In this document: positions 53,274 through 61,816 of the stretch, piece by piece | Numbering within the stretch: the stretch's first letter is position 1 | Layout of the letters: every line of letters begins with the position of its first letter | Origin: Streptomyces sp. CB03234 | GTDB lineage: Bacteria; Actinomycetota; Actinomycetes; Streptomycetales; Streptomycetaceae | Assembly: GCF_001905885.1 (NCBI RefSeq) | Contig: NZ_LIYH01000003.1 | Location: forward strand, 310,001-374,000 | Direction: 5' to 3' | DNA: 64,000 nt | Notes under the pieces: generated by a model | Database searches by the model: none | What the model saw: the letters and a program-made list of their open reading frames with translations, nothing else | What the model was told of the DNA's origin: nothing | Program-made: the position numbers and the translations under genes

Positions 53274-54920
53274 ATGCCTTCCCCGAGCCCCACGGACCCA
53301 CCACCGGAGGCGGTCGCCCCGCTGATGCGCGGCATCGCCGTCCTCCGCGCGCTGACCGACGCCGCCGGGACCCTCAGCCTCAGCGAACTGGAACGCGCCA
53401 CCGGCCTCGCCCGCGCCACCGTCGACCGGGTCACCGCCACCCTCGCGCGCATGGGGTACGTCCGCCTCGACGGCCGCGACGCCACCCTCGCCCCGCGCCT
53501 GATGGAGCTGGGCAACTCCTATCTGGCCGCGATCCGCCTGCCCGGCCTGCTCGGCGCCCGCGCCGACGCCCTCGCCGACGAGCTGGACGAGTCGGTGTCC
53601 ATGGCGGTCGCCGACCGGGACGGCATCCGCTTCGTCCACCAGGCGACCCGGCGCCGCGCCATGTCCCTCAGCTTCCGCATCGGCGACCTGCTGCCCGCCG
53701 AGCGCACCGGCCCCGGCCCCCTCTTCGCCGCCGGCTGGACGGAGACGGAGTGGACGCGCTGGCGCGAGCGCCGCGCCGCCGACCCGGAGGACCGCGGCTT
53801 CCCCGCCGTACCGCCGCCCACCCGGGAGGTGCCCTTCGAGGCGCGGGTCGAGGAGGCGCGCGAGCGAGGCTGGGCGCTGGACGACCAGCTGATCGAGCCG
53901 GGGCTGGTGGCCGTGACCGCGCCGGTCCGCGCACCGGACGGGGGGATGGCGTGCGCGGTGAGCGTGGTGAGCCACACCAGCCGGCACAGCGCCTCCTCGC
54001 TGCGGGAGGCGGCGCTGCCCCGGCTGCGGGCGGCGGTGGCGGCCATGGAGCGGGAGCTGCGCGAGGCGGCGCCGCCGCGGCCGGGGCTGAGGCCGGCCGC
54101 GCTCGCCGCGTGGACCGGCGCGTCCAAGCAGGAGCTGGGGCGGGACTTCATCGAATCGCTCGCCCGGGGGCTCACCGTGCTCACCGCGTTCGGCGAAGGG
54201 CGCGACACCCTGACCCTCAGCGCCGTCGCCGAGGCGACCGGCCTGGCCCGGGCCACCGCACGGCGCGCACTGATCACCCTGGAGCACCTGGGGTACGTCA
54301 CCGCCCACGAGCGGACGTTCCGGCTCACCCCGCGCGTGCTGGACCTCGGGTACCCCCCGCTGTCCCGCACCACCCTGCCGGCGATCGCGGCGCCCCATCT
54401 GGCCGCGCTGGCCACCCGGGTCCACGATTCCGCGTCGCTCGCCGTACTGGACGGCGACGACATCCGGTACACGGCGCGCGTCGCCACCAGCCGCATCATG
54501 AGCGTCAACATCACCGTGGGGACGCGCTTCCCGGCGTACGCGACGTCGATGGGGCGCGTGATGCTGGCGGGGCTGGAGCCCGGGGAGCGGGCCGAGCGGC
54601 TCGCCCGCACCGAGCTGCGCGCCCTGACTCCGTACACCGTCACCGGCCCCGCCGAGCTGGCCTCGGTCCTGGACTCGGTCGCCCGCTCCGGGTACGCGTT
54701 GGTCGACGAGGAGCTGGAGGAGGGCCTGCGGTCCATCGCCGTACCGGTGCGCGACCGCGCCGGGACGGTCGTCGCCGCGGTCAACGTGGCCATGCACAGC
54801 GTGCGGCGCACGGCGGAGGAGTGCGTGCACGAGCTGCTGCCCCAGCTGCGGGCGACGGCGGACCGGATCGAGGCCGACCTGGCGGTCGCGGGCCGCTTCA
54901 CCCGCGTCGCGACGGGGTGA
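53274..54920 (+). CDS. Duplicated-domain IclR family transcriptional regulator
   Basis: 548 residues, about twice the usual length. Each half has an IclR winged helix and an effector domain. First HTH ~18-75 (LMRGIAVLRALTDAAGTLSL, then ATGLARATVDRVTATLARMG); second HTH from ~292 (SLARGLTVLTAFGEG, then ATGLARATARRALITLEHLG). The second effector domain is closest to PcaR/PobR (VGTRFPAYATSMGRVMLAGL, VDEELEEGLRSIAVPVRD). The first is more diverged. ATG 53274 follows GGAGAG. Divergent from pobA, so it probably controls 4-hydroxybenzoate use. Confidence 0.9.
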   Translation: MPSPSPTDPPPEAVAPLMRGIAVLRALTDAAGTLSLSELERATGLARATVDRVTATLARMGYVRLDGRDATLAPRLMELGNSYLAAIRLPGLLGARADALADELDESVSMAVADRDGIRFVHQATRRRAMSLSFRIGDLLPAERTGPGPLFAAGWTETEWTRWRERRAADPEDRGFPAVPPPTREVPFEARVEEARERGWALDDQLIEPGLVAVTAPVRAPDGGMACAVSVVSHTSRHSASSLREAALPRLRAAVAAMERELREAAPPRPGLRPAALAAWTGASKQELGRDFIESLARGLTVLTAFGEGRDTLTLSAVAEATGLARATARRALITLEHLGYVTAHERTFRLTPRVLDLGYPPLSRTTLPAIAAPHLAALATRVHDSASLAVLDGDDIRYTARVATSRIMSVNITVGTRFPAYATSMGRVMLAGLEPGERAERLARTELRALTPYTVTGPAELASVLDSVARSGYALVDEELEEGLRSIAVPVRDRAGTVVAAVNVAMHSVRRTAEECVHELLPQLRATADRIEADLAVAGRFTRVATG

Positions 54921-55865
54921 TCAGAAGACGGAGAGGCCGGTGAGCGTCGTGAAGCGGTCCAGCGCCGCGACGCCCGCCACCGAGTTGCCGCGCCGGTCGA
55001 GGCCCGGGCTCCACACGCACAGGGTGCAGTGGCCGGGTACGACGGCGATGATGCCGCCGCCGACACCGCTCTTGCCGGGCAGGCCGACGCGGTAGGCGAA
55101 GTCGCCGGCGGCGTCGTACGTCCCGCACGTCAGCATGACCGCGTTGATCTGCTTGGCCTGGCTGCGGGTGAGCAGGGTCGAGCCGTCGGCCCGTATGCCG
55201 TGCCGGGCGAGGAACCCGGCGGCCAGGGCCAGGTCGGCGCAGGACGCCTCCACCGAGCACTGGCGGAAGTACTGGTCGAGGAGGTCGGGCACCGGGTTGG
55301 TGATGTTGCCGTACGAGGCCATGAAGTGGGCGAGGGCCGCGTTGCGGCTGCCGTGCGCGGACTCGGACGCGGCGATCTTCTCGTCGAAGTCCAGCGCCGG
55401 GTTGCCGCTCTCGGCGCGCAGGAAGTCCAGCAGGCTGCCGGAGGCGTCACCGGTCAGCGACTGGAGGCGGTCGGTGACGACGAGGGCGCCCGCGTTGATG
55501 AACGGGTTGCGGGGGATGCCGTTCTCGTACTCCAGCTGCACCAGTGAATTGAACGGGTTGCCGGACGGCTCGCGCCCGACGCCCTCCCACAGCGTCTCGC
55601 CGTCCGTCGCGAGCACCAGGGCGAGGGTGAACACCTTGGTGATGGACTGCGCCGAGAACGGCTGCTGCCAGTCCCCCACCCCGTACACCGTGCCGTCCAG
55701 CTCCGCGACGGCCATCCCGAAGCGGTTCGGGTCGGCCTCGGCGAGGGCGGGGATGTAGTCGGCGGGCCGGCCGCGGCCGGGGGTGGCGGCGATGTCGGCG
55801 GCGATGCGGTCGAGCACGGGACGGAAGTCCGTGACGGGCTGGGCGGAGGGTGGCACGGCCCCCAC
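54921..55865 (-). CDS. glsA: Glutaminase
   Basis: 314 residues of the serine-dependent (beta-lactamase-like) glutaminase family, which hydrolyses glutamine to glutamate and ammonia. The catalytic S-x-x-K is in PFSAQSITKVFTLAL. Other family blocks: RNPFINAGALVVTD, HGSRNAALAHFMASYGNI and GLPGKSGVGGGIIAVVPG. The GTG start at 55865 lacks a clear ribosome binding site but is only 8 bases past the upstream molybdenum-subunit stop, implying coupled translation. The stop abuts the convergent IclR gene directly. Confidence 0.95.
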   Translation of the reverse strand: MGAVPPSAQPVTDFRPVLDRIAADIAATPGRGRPADYIPALAEADPNRFGMAVAELDGTVYGVGDWQQPFSAQSITKVFTLALVLATDGETLWEGVGREPSGNPFNSLVQLEYENGIPRNPFINAGALVVTDRLQSLTGDASGSLLDFLRAESGNPALDFDEKIAASESAHGSRNAALAHFMASYGNITNPVPDLLDQYFRQCSVEASCADLALAAGFLARHGIRADGSTLLTRSQAKQINAVMLTCGTYDAAGDFAYRVGLPGKSGVGGGIIAVVPGHCTLCVWSPGLDRRGNSVAGVAALDRFTTLTGLSVF

Positions 55866-55873
55866 AGTACGGG

Positions 55874-58018
55874 CTACGCCAGGGCGGGCAGCACCCGGTC
55901 GGGGGTCAGTGGCAGCTCGCGGAAGCGGACGCCGGTGGCGTGGTGGAGGGCGTTGCCGATGGCGGCCGGGGTGCCGACGATGCCGATCTCGCCGATGCCC
56001 TTGCTGCCCATCGGGTTGAGGTGGGCGTCCGTCTCCTCCACCCAGTGGGCGTCGATGTCCGGGACGTCGGCGTGGCTCGGTACGTGGTAGGAGGCGAGGT
56101 CCCGCTCGGTGAAGTCGCCGAAGACCGGGTCCATGGTGCTGTGCTCGGTCAGGGCCATGCCCAGGCCCATGGTCATGCCGCCGATGAGCTGCGAGCGGGC
56201 GGTGCGCGGGTTGAGGATCCGCCCGGCGGCGTACACGCCGAGGAGCCGTCGCACCCGCACCTCGCCCGTGCCGGTGTCGACCTGGACCTCGGCGAAGTGG
56301 GCGCCGAAGGCGTGCCGGGCGAACGGCGGGGTCCGCTCGGCGTCCTCGGTGGTGTCGGCGGCGGCGGACAGGCCCTCGGCGGGCAGCGGGCCCACGTGGT
56401 GGGCGAGCCGCTCGGCCAGCCGGGTGCAGGCCTGGTGCACGGCCCAGCCCCAGGAGGCGGTGCCGGAGGAGCCGCCGGCGAGCGGGGCGTACGGGAGGCG
56501 GGTACTGCCGATGCCGATGTGTACGGAGCCGAGGGCGACGCCGAGCGCGTCGGCGGCGATCTGGGCGAGGACGGTCCGGGCGCCGGTGCCGATGTCGGTG
56601 GCGTTGACGCGCACGTCGTAGCCGCCGTCGTGGAGCGCGGTGACGGTGGCGGTGGACGGCGAGACGAGCACGGGGTAGGTGGCGGCGGCGACCCCGGTGC
56701 CGGTGAGGAGGTGGCCCTCGCGGCGGACGCCGGGGCGCGGGTCGCGGTCGGACCAGCCGAAGCGGCGGGCGCCTTCGCGGAGGCAGGCGACGAGGCCGCG
56801 GCTGCTGAAGGGCAGGCCGCTGTCCGGCTCGGTGGCGGGCTCGTTGCGGACGCGCAGCTCGACCGGGTCCAGGCCGAGGGCGCCGGCGAGTTCGTCCATG
56901 GCCGACTCCAGCGCGTACATGCCGGGTGCCTCGCCGGGGGCGCGCATCCAGGAGGGGCTCGGCACGTCGAGGGGGACGACGAGGTGGTCGGTGAGGCTGT
57001 GGGGCGAGGCGTACATGACCCGGGAGGGGACGGCGCCCTGCTCGACGAACTCCTTGATACGGGAGGTGTGGGTGGTGACCTGGTGGCTGAGGCTGACGAG
57101 GGTGCCGTCGCGTTCCGCGCCGAGCCTGACGCGCTGGATGGTCGGGGCGCGGTGCCCGACGACGGCCGCGAGGTGCTTGCGGGGCAGGGCGATCTTGACC
57201 GGCCGGCCGGTGTGGCGGGCGGCCATCGCGGCGAGCACGACGTGCGGGCGGGGCGTGCCCTTGGAGCCGAACCCGCCGCCCACGTGCTCGGAGACGACGG
57301 TGACCCGGTCCTCGTGGAGGCGGAAGAGCCCGGCGAGGACGGCGCGCACGGGGTTCGCGCCCTGGCTGGAGTCGTACACCGTCAGGTGGGCCCCGGCGCC
57401 CTCGCCGTCCCAGCGGGCGTAGGCGGCGTGCGGCTCCATCGGGTGGTTGTGCAGCGGCGGGACGCGGTAGGTGGCGTCCACGCGTACGGGCGCGGCCGCG
57501 AAGGCCTCCTCGGCGTCGCCGCGCTCGCGGCGGGCGGGGACGCCGCCGTTGGCCTCGTCGGGGCGGTACGCGTCGGAGTGGTCGGGGGTGAGCGTGACGT
57601 CGTGCGGCTCGGTGGCGTACGTGACGTGGACGGCGTCCGCGGCGGCGCGCGCGTCCTCCAGGGTCTCGGCCACGGCGAGGGCGACGTACCAGCCGCGGTG
57701 CGGCACGGCCGGGTTCTGCAGGACGGCGAGCGTGGGGTCGTCGGGCTCGGCGAGGCGGGGTGCCGTGTCGGGGGTGAGGACGGCGAGGGTGCCGGGCAGG
57801 GCGAGGGCGGCGGCCGTGTCGACGGCGGTGACCCGGCCGCGGGCCACGGTGGCGGGCACGGGCCAGGCGTAGGCGCAGTCGGGCGGGGTGTGGGCGAGTT
57901 CGGTGGCGTAGCGGGCGGCGCCGGTGACCTTGTCCCGGCCCTCGACGCGCTCGGTGGCGGTGCCGAGGGCGGGGGCGGGCGCGGGCGGGACGCGGGTTCG
58001 GGTCCGGGTGGAGTGCAT
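55874..58018 (-). CDS. Molybdopterin subunit of an aldehyde dehydrogenase (YagR/PaoC type)
   Basis: 714 residues of the xanthine oxidase family. The start VEGRDKVTGAARYATEL is the usual YagR-type opening. Seen: VVSEHVGGGFGSKGTPRPH, APGEAPGMYALESAMDE, GSSGTASWGWAVHQAC and, at the C-terminus, GSKGIGEIGIVGTPAAIGNA, which carries the catalytic Glu. It should oxidise aldehydes, often aromatic ones, to acids, receiving the Mo cofactor (commonly the cytosine dinucleotide form). 27 bases downstream of the FAD subunit gene. Confidence 0.93.
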   Translation of the reverse strand: MHSTRTRTRVPPAPAPALGTATERVEGRDKVTGAARYATELAHTPPDCAYAWPVPATVARGRVTAVDTAAALALPGTLAVLTPDTAPRLAEPDDPTLAVLQNPAVPHRGWYVALAVAETLEDARAAADAVHVTYATEPHDVTLTPDHSDAYRPDEANGGVPARRERGDAEEAFAAAPVRVDATYRVPPLHNHPMEPHAAYARWDGEGAGAHLTVYDSSQGANPVRAVLAGLFRLHEDRVTVVSEHVGGGFGSKGTPRPHVVLAAMAARHTGRPVKIALPRKHLAAVVGHRAPTIQRVRLGAERDGTLVSLSHQVTTHTSRIKEFVEQGAVPSRVMYASPHSLTDHLVVPLDVPSPSWMRAPGEAPGMYALESAMDELAGALGLDPVELRVRNEPATEPDSGLPFSSRGLVACLREGARRFGWSDRDPRPGVRREGHLLTGTGVAAATYPVLVSPSTATVTALHDGGYDVRVNATDIGTGARTVLAQIAADALGVALGSVHIGIGSTRLPYAPLAGGSSGTASWGWAVHQACTRLAERLAHHVGPLPAEGLSAAADTTEDAERTPPFARHAFGAHFAEVQVDTGTGEVRVRRLLGVYAAGRILNPRTARSQLIGGMTMGLGMALTEHSTMDPVFGDFTERDLASYHVPSHADVPDIDAHWVEETDAHLNPMGSKGIGEIGIVGTPAAIGNALHHATGVRFRELPLTPDRVLPALA

Positions 58019-58045
58019 CGCTGGTCTTTCGGTTCGGAGGCCGGT

Positions 58046-59038
58046 TCAGGGGCGGGCGGCGGCCAGTTCGGCGAGGACGCGGCAGGCCAGGTTGTGGGCG
58101 AGCGGCACCTTGAAGGCGTTGTCCCGCAGCGGCTGCGCCAGCCCCAGTTCGGCGTCCACCGCGTGGGCGATGGCATGCTCGGTGGGCGCGGCGCCCAGCA
58201 GCGCGGTCTCGGTGAGGCGGGCCCGCCAGGGGCGGTGGGCGAGGCCGCCGAACGCCAGCGCCACATGGCGTACCGTCCCGTCATCGGCCACGTCGAGGAC
58301 GGCGGCGACGGAGGCGAGCGCGAAGGCGTACGAGGCACGGTCGCGGGCCTTGCGGTACGCGGAGGGCAGCCCGGCCGTGGTGGGCGGGACGACGACCGCG
58401 GTGATCAGCTCGCCGGGCCGGATGACGGTGTCCCGCTCGGGGTGGTCACCGGGCAGCCGGTGGAACTCGGTCACCGGCACGGTCCGTTCGCCGTCGGGGC
58501 CGTGCAGGTGGACGGTGGCGTCGAGGGCGGCGAGGGCGACGGCCATGTCGGAGGGGTGCGTGGCGATGCAGTGCGGGGAGTGGCCGAGGACGGCGTGGTC
58601 GCGGTGGTGGGCCTCACGGGCGCTGCAACCGGTGCCGGGCTCGCGCTTGTTGCAGGGCTTGGAGGTGTCCTGGAAGTAGGGGCAGCGGGTGCGCTGGAGC
58701 AGGTTGCCGCCGGTGGTGGCGATATTGCGCAGCTGGCCGGACGCCCCGGCGAGCAGCGCCTGCGACAGGGCGGGATGCCGGTCGCGTACCAGGGGGTGGG
58801 CGGCGAGGTCGCTGTTGCGTACGGTCGCGCCGATGCGGAGGGACCCGTCGGGCAGCTCCTCGACGGTGTCGAGCGGCAGGCGGCTGACGTCGACCAGGGT
58901 GTCGGGGGCCTCGACCCCGTGCTTCATCAGGTCGACGAGGTTGGTGCCGCCGGCGAGGTAGCGGGCGCCGGGGCGGGCGGCATGGGCGGCGGCGGCCTCT
59001 TCGACACTTCTGGCGCGTACGTAGGCGTAGGGCTTCAC
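58046..59038 (-). CDS. FAD subunit of the aldehyde dehydrogenase (YagS/PaoB type)
   Basis: 330 residues. FAD-binding LAGGTNLVDLMKHGVEAP and IATTGGNLLQRTRCPYF. The stretch RTRCPYFQDTSKPCNKR and GTGCSAREAHH supplies cysteines for the extra 4Fe-4S cluster that characterises the PaoB branch and is absent from ordinary xanthine dehydrogenases. CO-dehydrogenase-type flavoprotein domain at the C-terminus. Start GTG 59038 gives a 4-base overlap with the 2Fe-2S gene; the longer frame to 59092 is not family-like. Confidence 0.92.
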   Translation of the reverse strand: MKPYAYVRARSVEEAAAAHAARPGARYLAGGTNLVDLMKHGVEAPDTLVDVSRLPLDTVEELPDGSLRIGATVRNSDLAAHPLVRDRHPALSQALLAGASGQLRNIATTGGNLLQRTRCPYFQDTSKPCNKREPGTGCSAREAHHRDHAVLGHSPHCIATHPSDMAVALAALDATVHLHGPDGERTVPVTEFHRLPGDHPERDTVIRPGELITAVVVPPTTAGLPSAYRKARDRASYAFALASVAAVLDVADDGTVRHVALAFGGLAHRPWRARLTETALLGAAPTEHAIAHAVDAELGLAQPLRDNAFKVPLAHNLACRVLAELAAARP

Positions 59039-59829
59039 CGGGTCACGTCCTCGACGGCGGCGACGATGTTGGGGTAGGCACCGCAGCGGCACAGGTTGCC
59101 GCTGAGCCGCTCACGGATCTCGGCGGGCGTGAGCTCCACGGGTCCCTGGCCGGAGGGCCGGGCGGGGTCGGTGACGTGGGAGGGGTGCCCGGCGGCGGCC
59201 TCGGCGAACACGCCGACGGCCGAGCAGAGCTGGCCGGGTGTGCAGTAGCCGCACTGGAAGGCGTCCCTGTCGAGGAACGCCTGCTGGACCGGGTGCGGCT
59301 CGCCGCCGGCCGCGAGGCCCTCCACGGTGATGACCTCGGCCCCGTCCTGGGCGACCGCGAGGAGCAGGCAGCTGTTGGCGCGCCGCCCGTCCACGAGGAC
59401 GGTGCACGCCCCGCACTGCCCGTGGTCGCACCCCTTCTTGGCCCCGGTCAGCCCGAGGTCCTCGCGCAGGACGTCGAGGAGCGTGGCGCGGTGGTCGACG
59501 GTGAGGCCGCGCATTTCGCCGTTCACCTGGAAGGCGACGCGGGAGCGGGTGGGCGGCGTGGGCGGCGTGCCTCGCGTGGGCGGCGTGGCCTGCGTGCCCG
59601 ACGTCGGCCGCGTGCCCGGCGTGGGCCGCGTGCCCGGCGTGGCCTGCGTGCCCGACGTCGGCCGCGTGCCCGACGTGGGCCGCGTCGGGGTCTCGGACGC
59701 CGCCTCGGCCGGGGTGTCGTCCGGGACCGGGTTGGGGGCCGGGTCCGGTGTCGGGTCCGGGGCCGGGTCGGGTGTCGGCGTCGGGTCCGGGATGGGGTTC
59801 GGGATCGGGGGCGTGTGCGCGGTGCTCAT
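59035..59829 (-). CDS. 2Fe-2S subunit of the aldehyde dehydrogenase (YagT/PaoA type) with Pro/Thr-rich N-terminal repeats
   Basis: 264 residues. Two 2Fe-2S domains in the C-terminal ~165: CDHGQCGACTVLVDG with C further on, and FQCGYCTPGQLCS with LCRCGAYPNIV. E. coli PaoA has a Tat signal peptide; this protein has instead ~95 residues of Pro/Asp runs and 5-residue repeats (TRPTSG, TQATPG) without twin arginines, so a cytoplasmic complex is inferred. The ATG overlaps the DUF5709 stop by one base, so all are in one operon. Confidence 0.92.
   Translation of the reverse strand: MSTAHTPPIPNPIPDPTPTPDPAPDPTPDPAPNPVPDDTPAEAASETPTRPTSGTRPTSGTQATPGTRPTPGTRPTSGTQATPPTRGTPPTPPTRSRVAFQVNGEMRGLTVDHRATLLDVLREDLGLTGAKKGCDHGQCGACTVLVDGRRANSCLLLAVAQDGAEVITVEGLAAGGEPHPVQQAFLDRDAFQCGYCTPGQLCSAVGVFAEAAAGHPSHVTDPARPSGQGPVELTPAEIRERLSGNLCRCGAYPNIVAAVEDVTR
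59565..59695. repeat. 15-base repeats encoding TRPTSG/TQATPG units
   Basis: Imperfect head-to-tail copies of a CGTGCCCGACGTCGG-like unit in the 5' part of the 2Fe-2S subunit gene, all in frame. Confidence 0.8.
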
Positions 59830-60317
59830 CAGTAGGTCTCGTCGGCCTCGTCGGGGACGGTGTGCATGGCCGCCTCCTCGGCGGACGCGGCGGCTCCGGC
59901 GATGCCGACGTCACGGGCGACCACGTCCTTCTCGTCGTCCGTGCGCACGCCTTCGTCGGGCGCGACGAGGCGGCCGGAGCGGTCGCGGCCCACCTGGTCG
60001 TCGATGGGTTCGCCGTCGCCGCCGGGGAGGTCGCCGATGCCGTTGGACAGGTCGGCGGTCTCCGCCGCCTGCGTCGTGTCGGGCAGCTCCTCGTTGAGCC
60101 GCTGGTCCAGGCTCTCGCGTTCGCGCTGCTCGCGGGCGGTGGTGCCGATGTGGTCGACGGCCAGCGGCCGCTCGGGCGGCGACCAGCCTTCGTCGTAGGG
60201 GTCGGCCTCGCGGTCCGACAGGGTGTCCTCGGGGTCGAGGATGCCCGTGTCCTCCCGGTCCTCGGCAACGGGCTGGTAGACCTCGTCGCCCATCGAGTTC
60301 TCGTTCTCGGTCGCCAT
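59829..60317 (-). CDS. DUF5709 family acidic protein
   Basis: 162 residues, rich in Asp and Glu, with GILDPEDTLSDREADPYDEG, then WSPPERPLAVDHIGTTA near the N-terminus and QRERESLDQRLNEELPD in the middle. These match the actinobacterial DUF5709 family, of unknown function and often linked with stress-response genes. No membrane or signal sequence. ATG 60317 follows GGGAGG. First gene of the operon with the aldehyde dehydrogenase. Confidence 0.82.
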   Translation of the reverse strand: MATENENSMGDEVYQPVAEDREDTGILDPEDTLSDREADPYDEGWSPPERPLAVDHIGTTAREQRERESLDQRLNEELPDTTQAAETADLSNGIGDLPGGDGEPIDDQVGRDRSGRLVAPDEGVRTDDEKDVVARDVGIAGAAASAEEAAMHTVPDEADETY

Positions 60318-60451
60318 GGCGTGGCCTCCCGTGTGCTCTCCTGCTGCTCCTGGCGCTCCTGCTCGTATGCCTGATCGCGTATCCAGCCTGGAACAGGTCA
60401 CACATCCCGGCATTCCGGACAGTGCGGGAGGGCGCGGGTCGGCGCGCACGA

Positions 60452-60490
60452 CTCGGCGGCCCGGGGCACGTCGCCTGCCGGGCCGCCGAG
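60452..60490 (-). terminator. Hairpin downstream of the csbD-like gene
   Basis: CTCGGCGGCCCGG (60452-60464) pairs with CCGGGCCGCCGAG (60478-60490); 13-bp perfect stem, 13-base loop, 18 bases past the csbD-like stop on the minus strand. Confidence 0.75.
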
Positions 60491-60508
60491 GGCGTGATCA
60501 GGGTGTGA

Positions 60509-60691
60509 TCACCTACGGAATGCGTCCTTCACCTTCTTGCCCGCCTGGCGCAGATCGCCCTTGGCCCGCTCGGCGCGGCCCTCGGCCGTCAGACGTTCGT
60601 CGCCGGCCGCCCGGCCGACGTTCTCCTTCGCCGCGCCCTTGACCTCGTCGGCCTTGGCGGAAGCCTTGCTGGAACCCTTCTTGCGTGCCAT
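60509..60691 (-). CDS. CsbD family stress protein
   Basis: 60 residues, Lys/Ala-rich and helical: ADEVKGAAKENVGRAAGDER followed by LTAEGRAERAKGDLRQAGKK. CsbD-like proteins are small general-stress proteins of unknown mechanism (sigma-B regulon in Bacillus). ATG 60691 is preceded by GAAGGAG at 7 bases; the GTG two codons upstream is too close to it. Confidence 0.88.
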   Translation of the reverse strand: MARKKGSSKASAKADEVKGAAKENVGRAAGDERLTAEGRAERAKGDLRQAGKKVKDAFRR

Positions 60692-60757
60692 GGCCACGCT
60701 CCTTCGTCGGCGTCTGCCGGGTGTGTGCCCGGCGCCGCACGGAGCAAACCTGGACAG

Positions 60758-60931
60758 TCAGGGCTGTTCCGTATGATCCCGCCCGAAACCGAAAACGTCC
60801 CAGGCCAGCACCCGCTCGGCTTCCTGGTGGGTGCGCTCGGCGAGCTTTCTGGCCTCGTTGAGCACGTCTCCGTGCTCCTGGACGAGCTGGTCGTATATGG
60901 GCGAGCCGGGAGGGGTGTGGCGCGGGATCAC
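60758..60931 (-). CDS. Small hypothetical protein (57 residues)
   Basis: Starts at GTG 60931 behind GAAGGAG. Sequence contains PGSPIYDQLVQEHGDVLNEA followed by RKLAERTHQEAERVLAWDVF: amphipathic helix, no membrane segment. I do not recognise a named family, though the codon pattern and ribosome binding site support a real gene. It lies between csbD and the catalase-fold gene on the same strand. Confidence 0.6.
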   Translation of the reverse strand: MIPRHTPPGSPIYDQLVQEHGDVLNEARKLAERTHQEAERVLAWDVFGFGRDHTEQP

Positions 60932-61013
60932 GTGCGGTTTCTCCTTCGGGCACGGGCGGCTGTGGGGTACCGGGGCGGTCCCGGCGCCCGGCGCCTGCCC
61001 ATAGCTCGGCGGA

Positions 61014-61763
61014 TCATGCGGAATCCCGGCTACCGCTTTGTGGAACATGGTGCCCGTGCGCCCGGACGTCCGTGCGGCCGTGGCGGGAACCGCTGTAGGC
61101 GGCGGCGCGCAGGCCGTGCAGCCGGTCGGTGGGGCGCAGTCCGGGCAGGCCGTGGAGGTACGGATCGTAGGTGGGCGTCGTCCCCTCCGGGTACGGCCGC
61201 GGTGTCCCGACGGTCAGGGTCGCGAACGTCCGCCAGGGCTCGCCGGGCGCGGCCGCGCGCAGCTCGAAGCGGACGGGGCCGCGCTCCAGGGCCTGGCGCA
61301 GCGCGGCCAGGTCACCGCGTACGCGGCGGCGAGGGCCCCCTGCCGGAAAGGCCGCGATCACCCGTTCCCGGTCGCCCACCCGGTAGGACAGCAGGGTGGA
61401 GTACGGCCCGGCCAGGGCGTCGCGCCTCGGGTGCGGCACATGGCGGCCGAGGCGGCCGGTGCCGCTGGAGGTCAGCAGCAGGTCCAGCGGGGCGCCGTGC
61501 CCGCCCGCCTCCGCCACGCGCAGGGCGAGGCCCAGTCCGTCCGGCAGCCGCGCCGGCAGCCCCGCCGCCCGCGACCACCGCACGGTCACGTCGTACGAGC
61601 CCGCCCGGTCGAGCAACGGCACGCCCCATGGAGCGGCGTCCCCACCGGTCCCGGGCACGTCCAGCACGCCCGCGCACGTCAGGCCCCGCGGGTGGAGGGC
61701 CGGCGCCGAGCGCCGCCGGGCGATGCGCCGCGCTATGCCGAAGGCCCGCTTCTCGATCGCCAC
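61014..61763 (-). CDS. Small catalase-fold protein (often annotated phosphodiesterase)
   Basis: 249 residues from GTG 61763 (GAAGGGAG upstream). HPRGLTCAGVLDVPGTGGDA, then VTVRWSRAAGLPARLPDGLG and LALRVAEAGG resemble the core of the catalase-like superfamily (H.(K/R)G..A.G.., then R.S...G.P...D..G.A.R). The typical heme-catalase distal residues cannot be assigned with confidence, and the protein is half the size of a monofunctional catalase. Homologues in streptomycetes are often labelled phosphodiesterase, without clear basis. Function open. Confidence 0.65.
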   Translation of the reverse strand: MAIEKRAFGIARRIARRRSAPALHPRGLTCAGVLDVPGTGGDAAPWGVPLLDRAGSYDVTVRWSRAAGLPARLPDGLGLALRVAEAGGHGAPLDLLLTSSGTGRLGRHVPHPRRDALAGPYSTLLSYRVGDRERVIAAFPAGGPRRRVRGDLAALRQALERGPVRFELRAAAPGEPWRTFATLTVGTPRPYPEGTTPTYDPYLHGLPGLRPTDRLHGLRAAAYSGSRHGRTDVRAHGHHVPQSGSRDSA

Positions 61764-61816
61764 ACCGGCTCCCTTCCGTCGTCGGACAGCACCGGGTACC
61801 CCGCCCGGCCGGGGGG

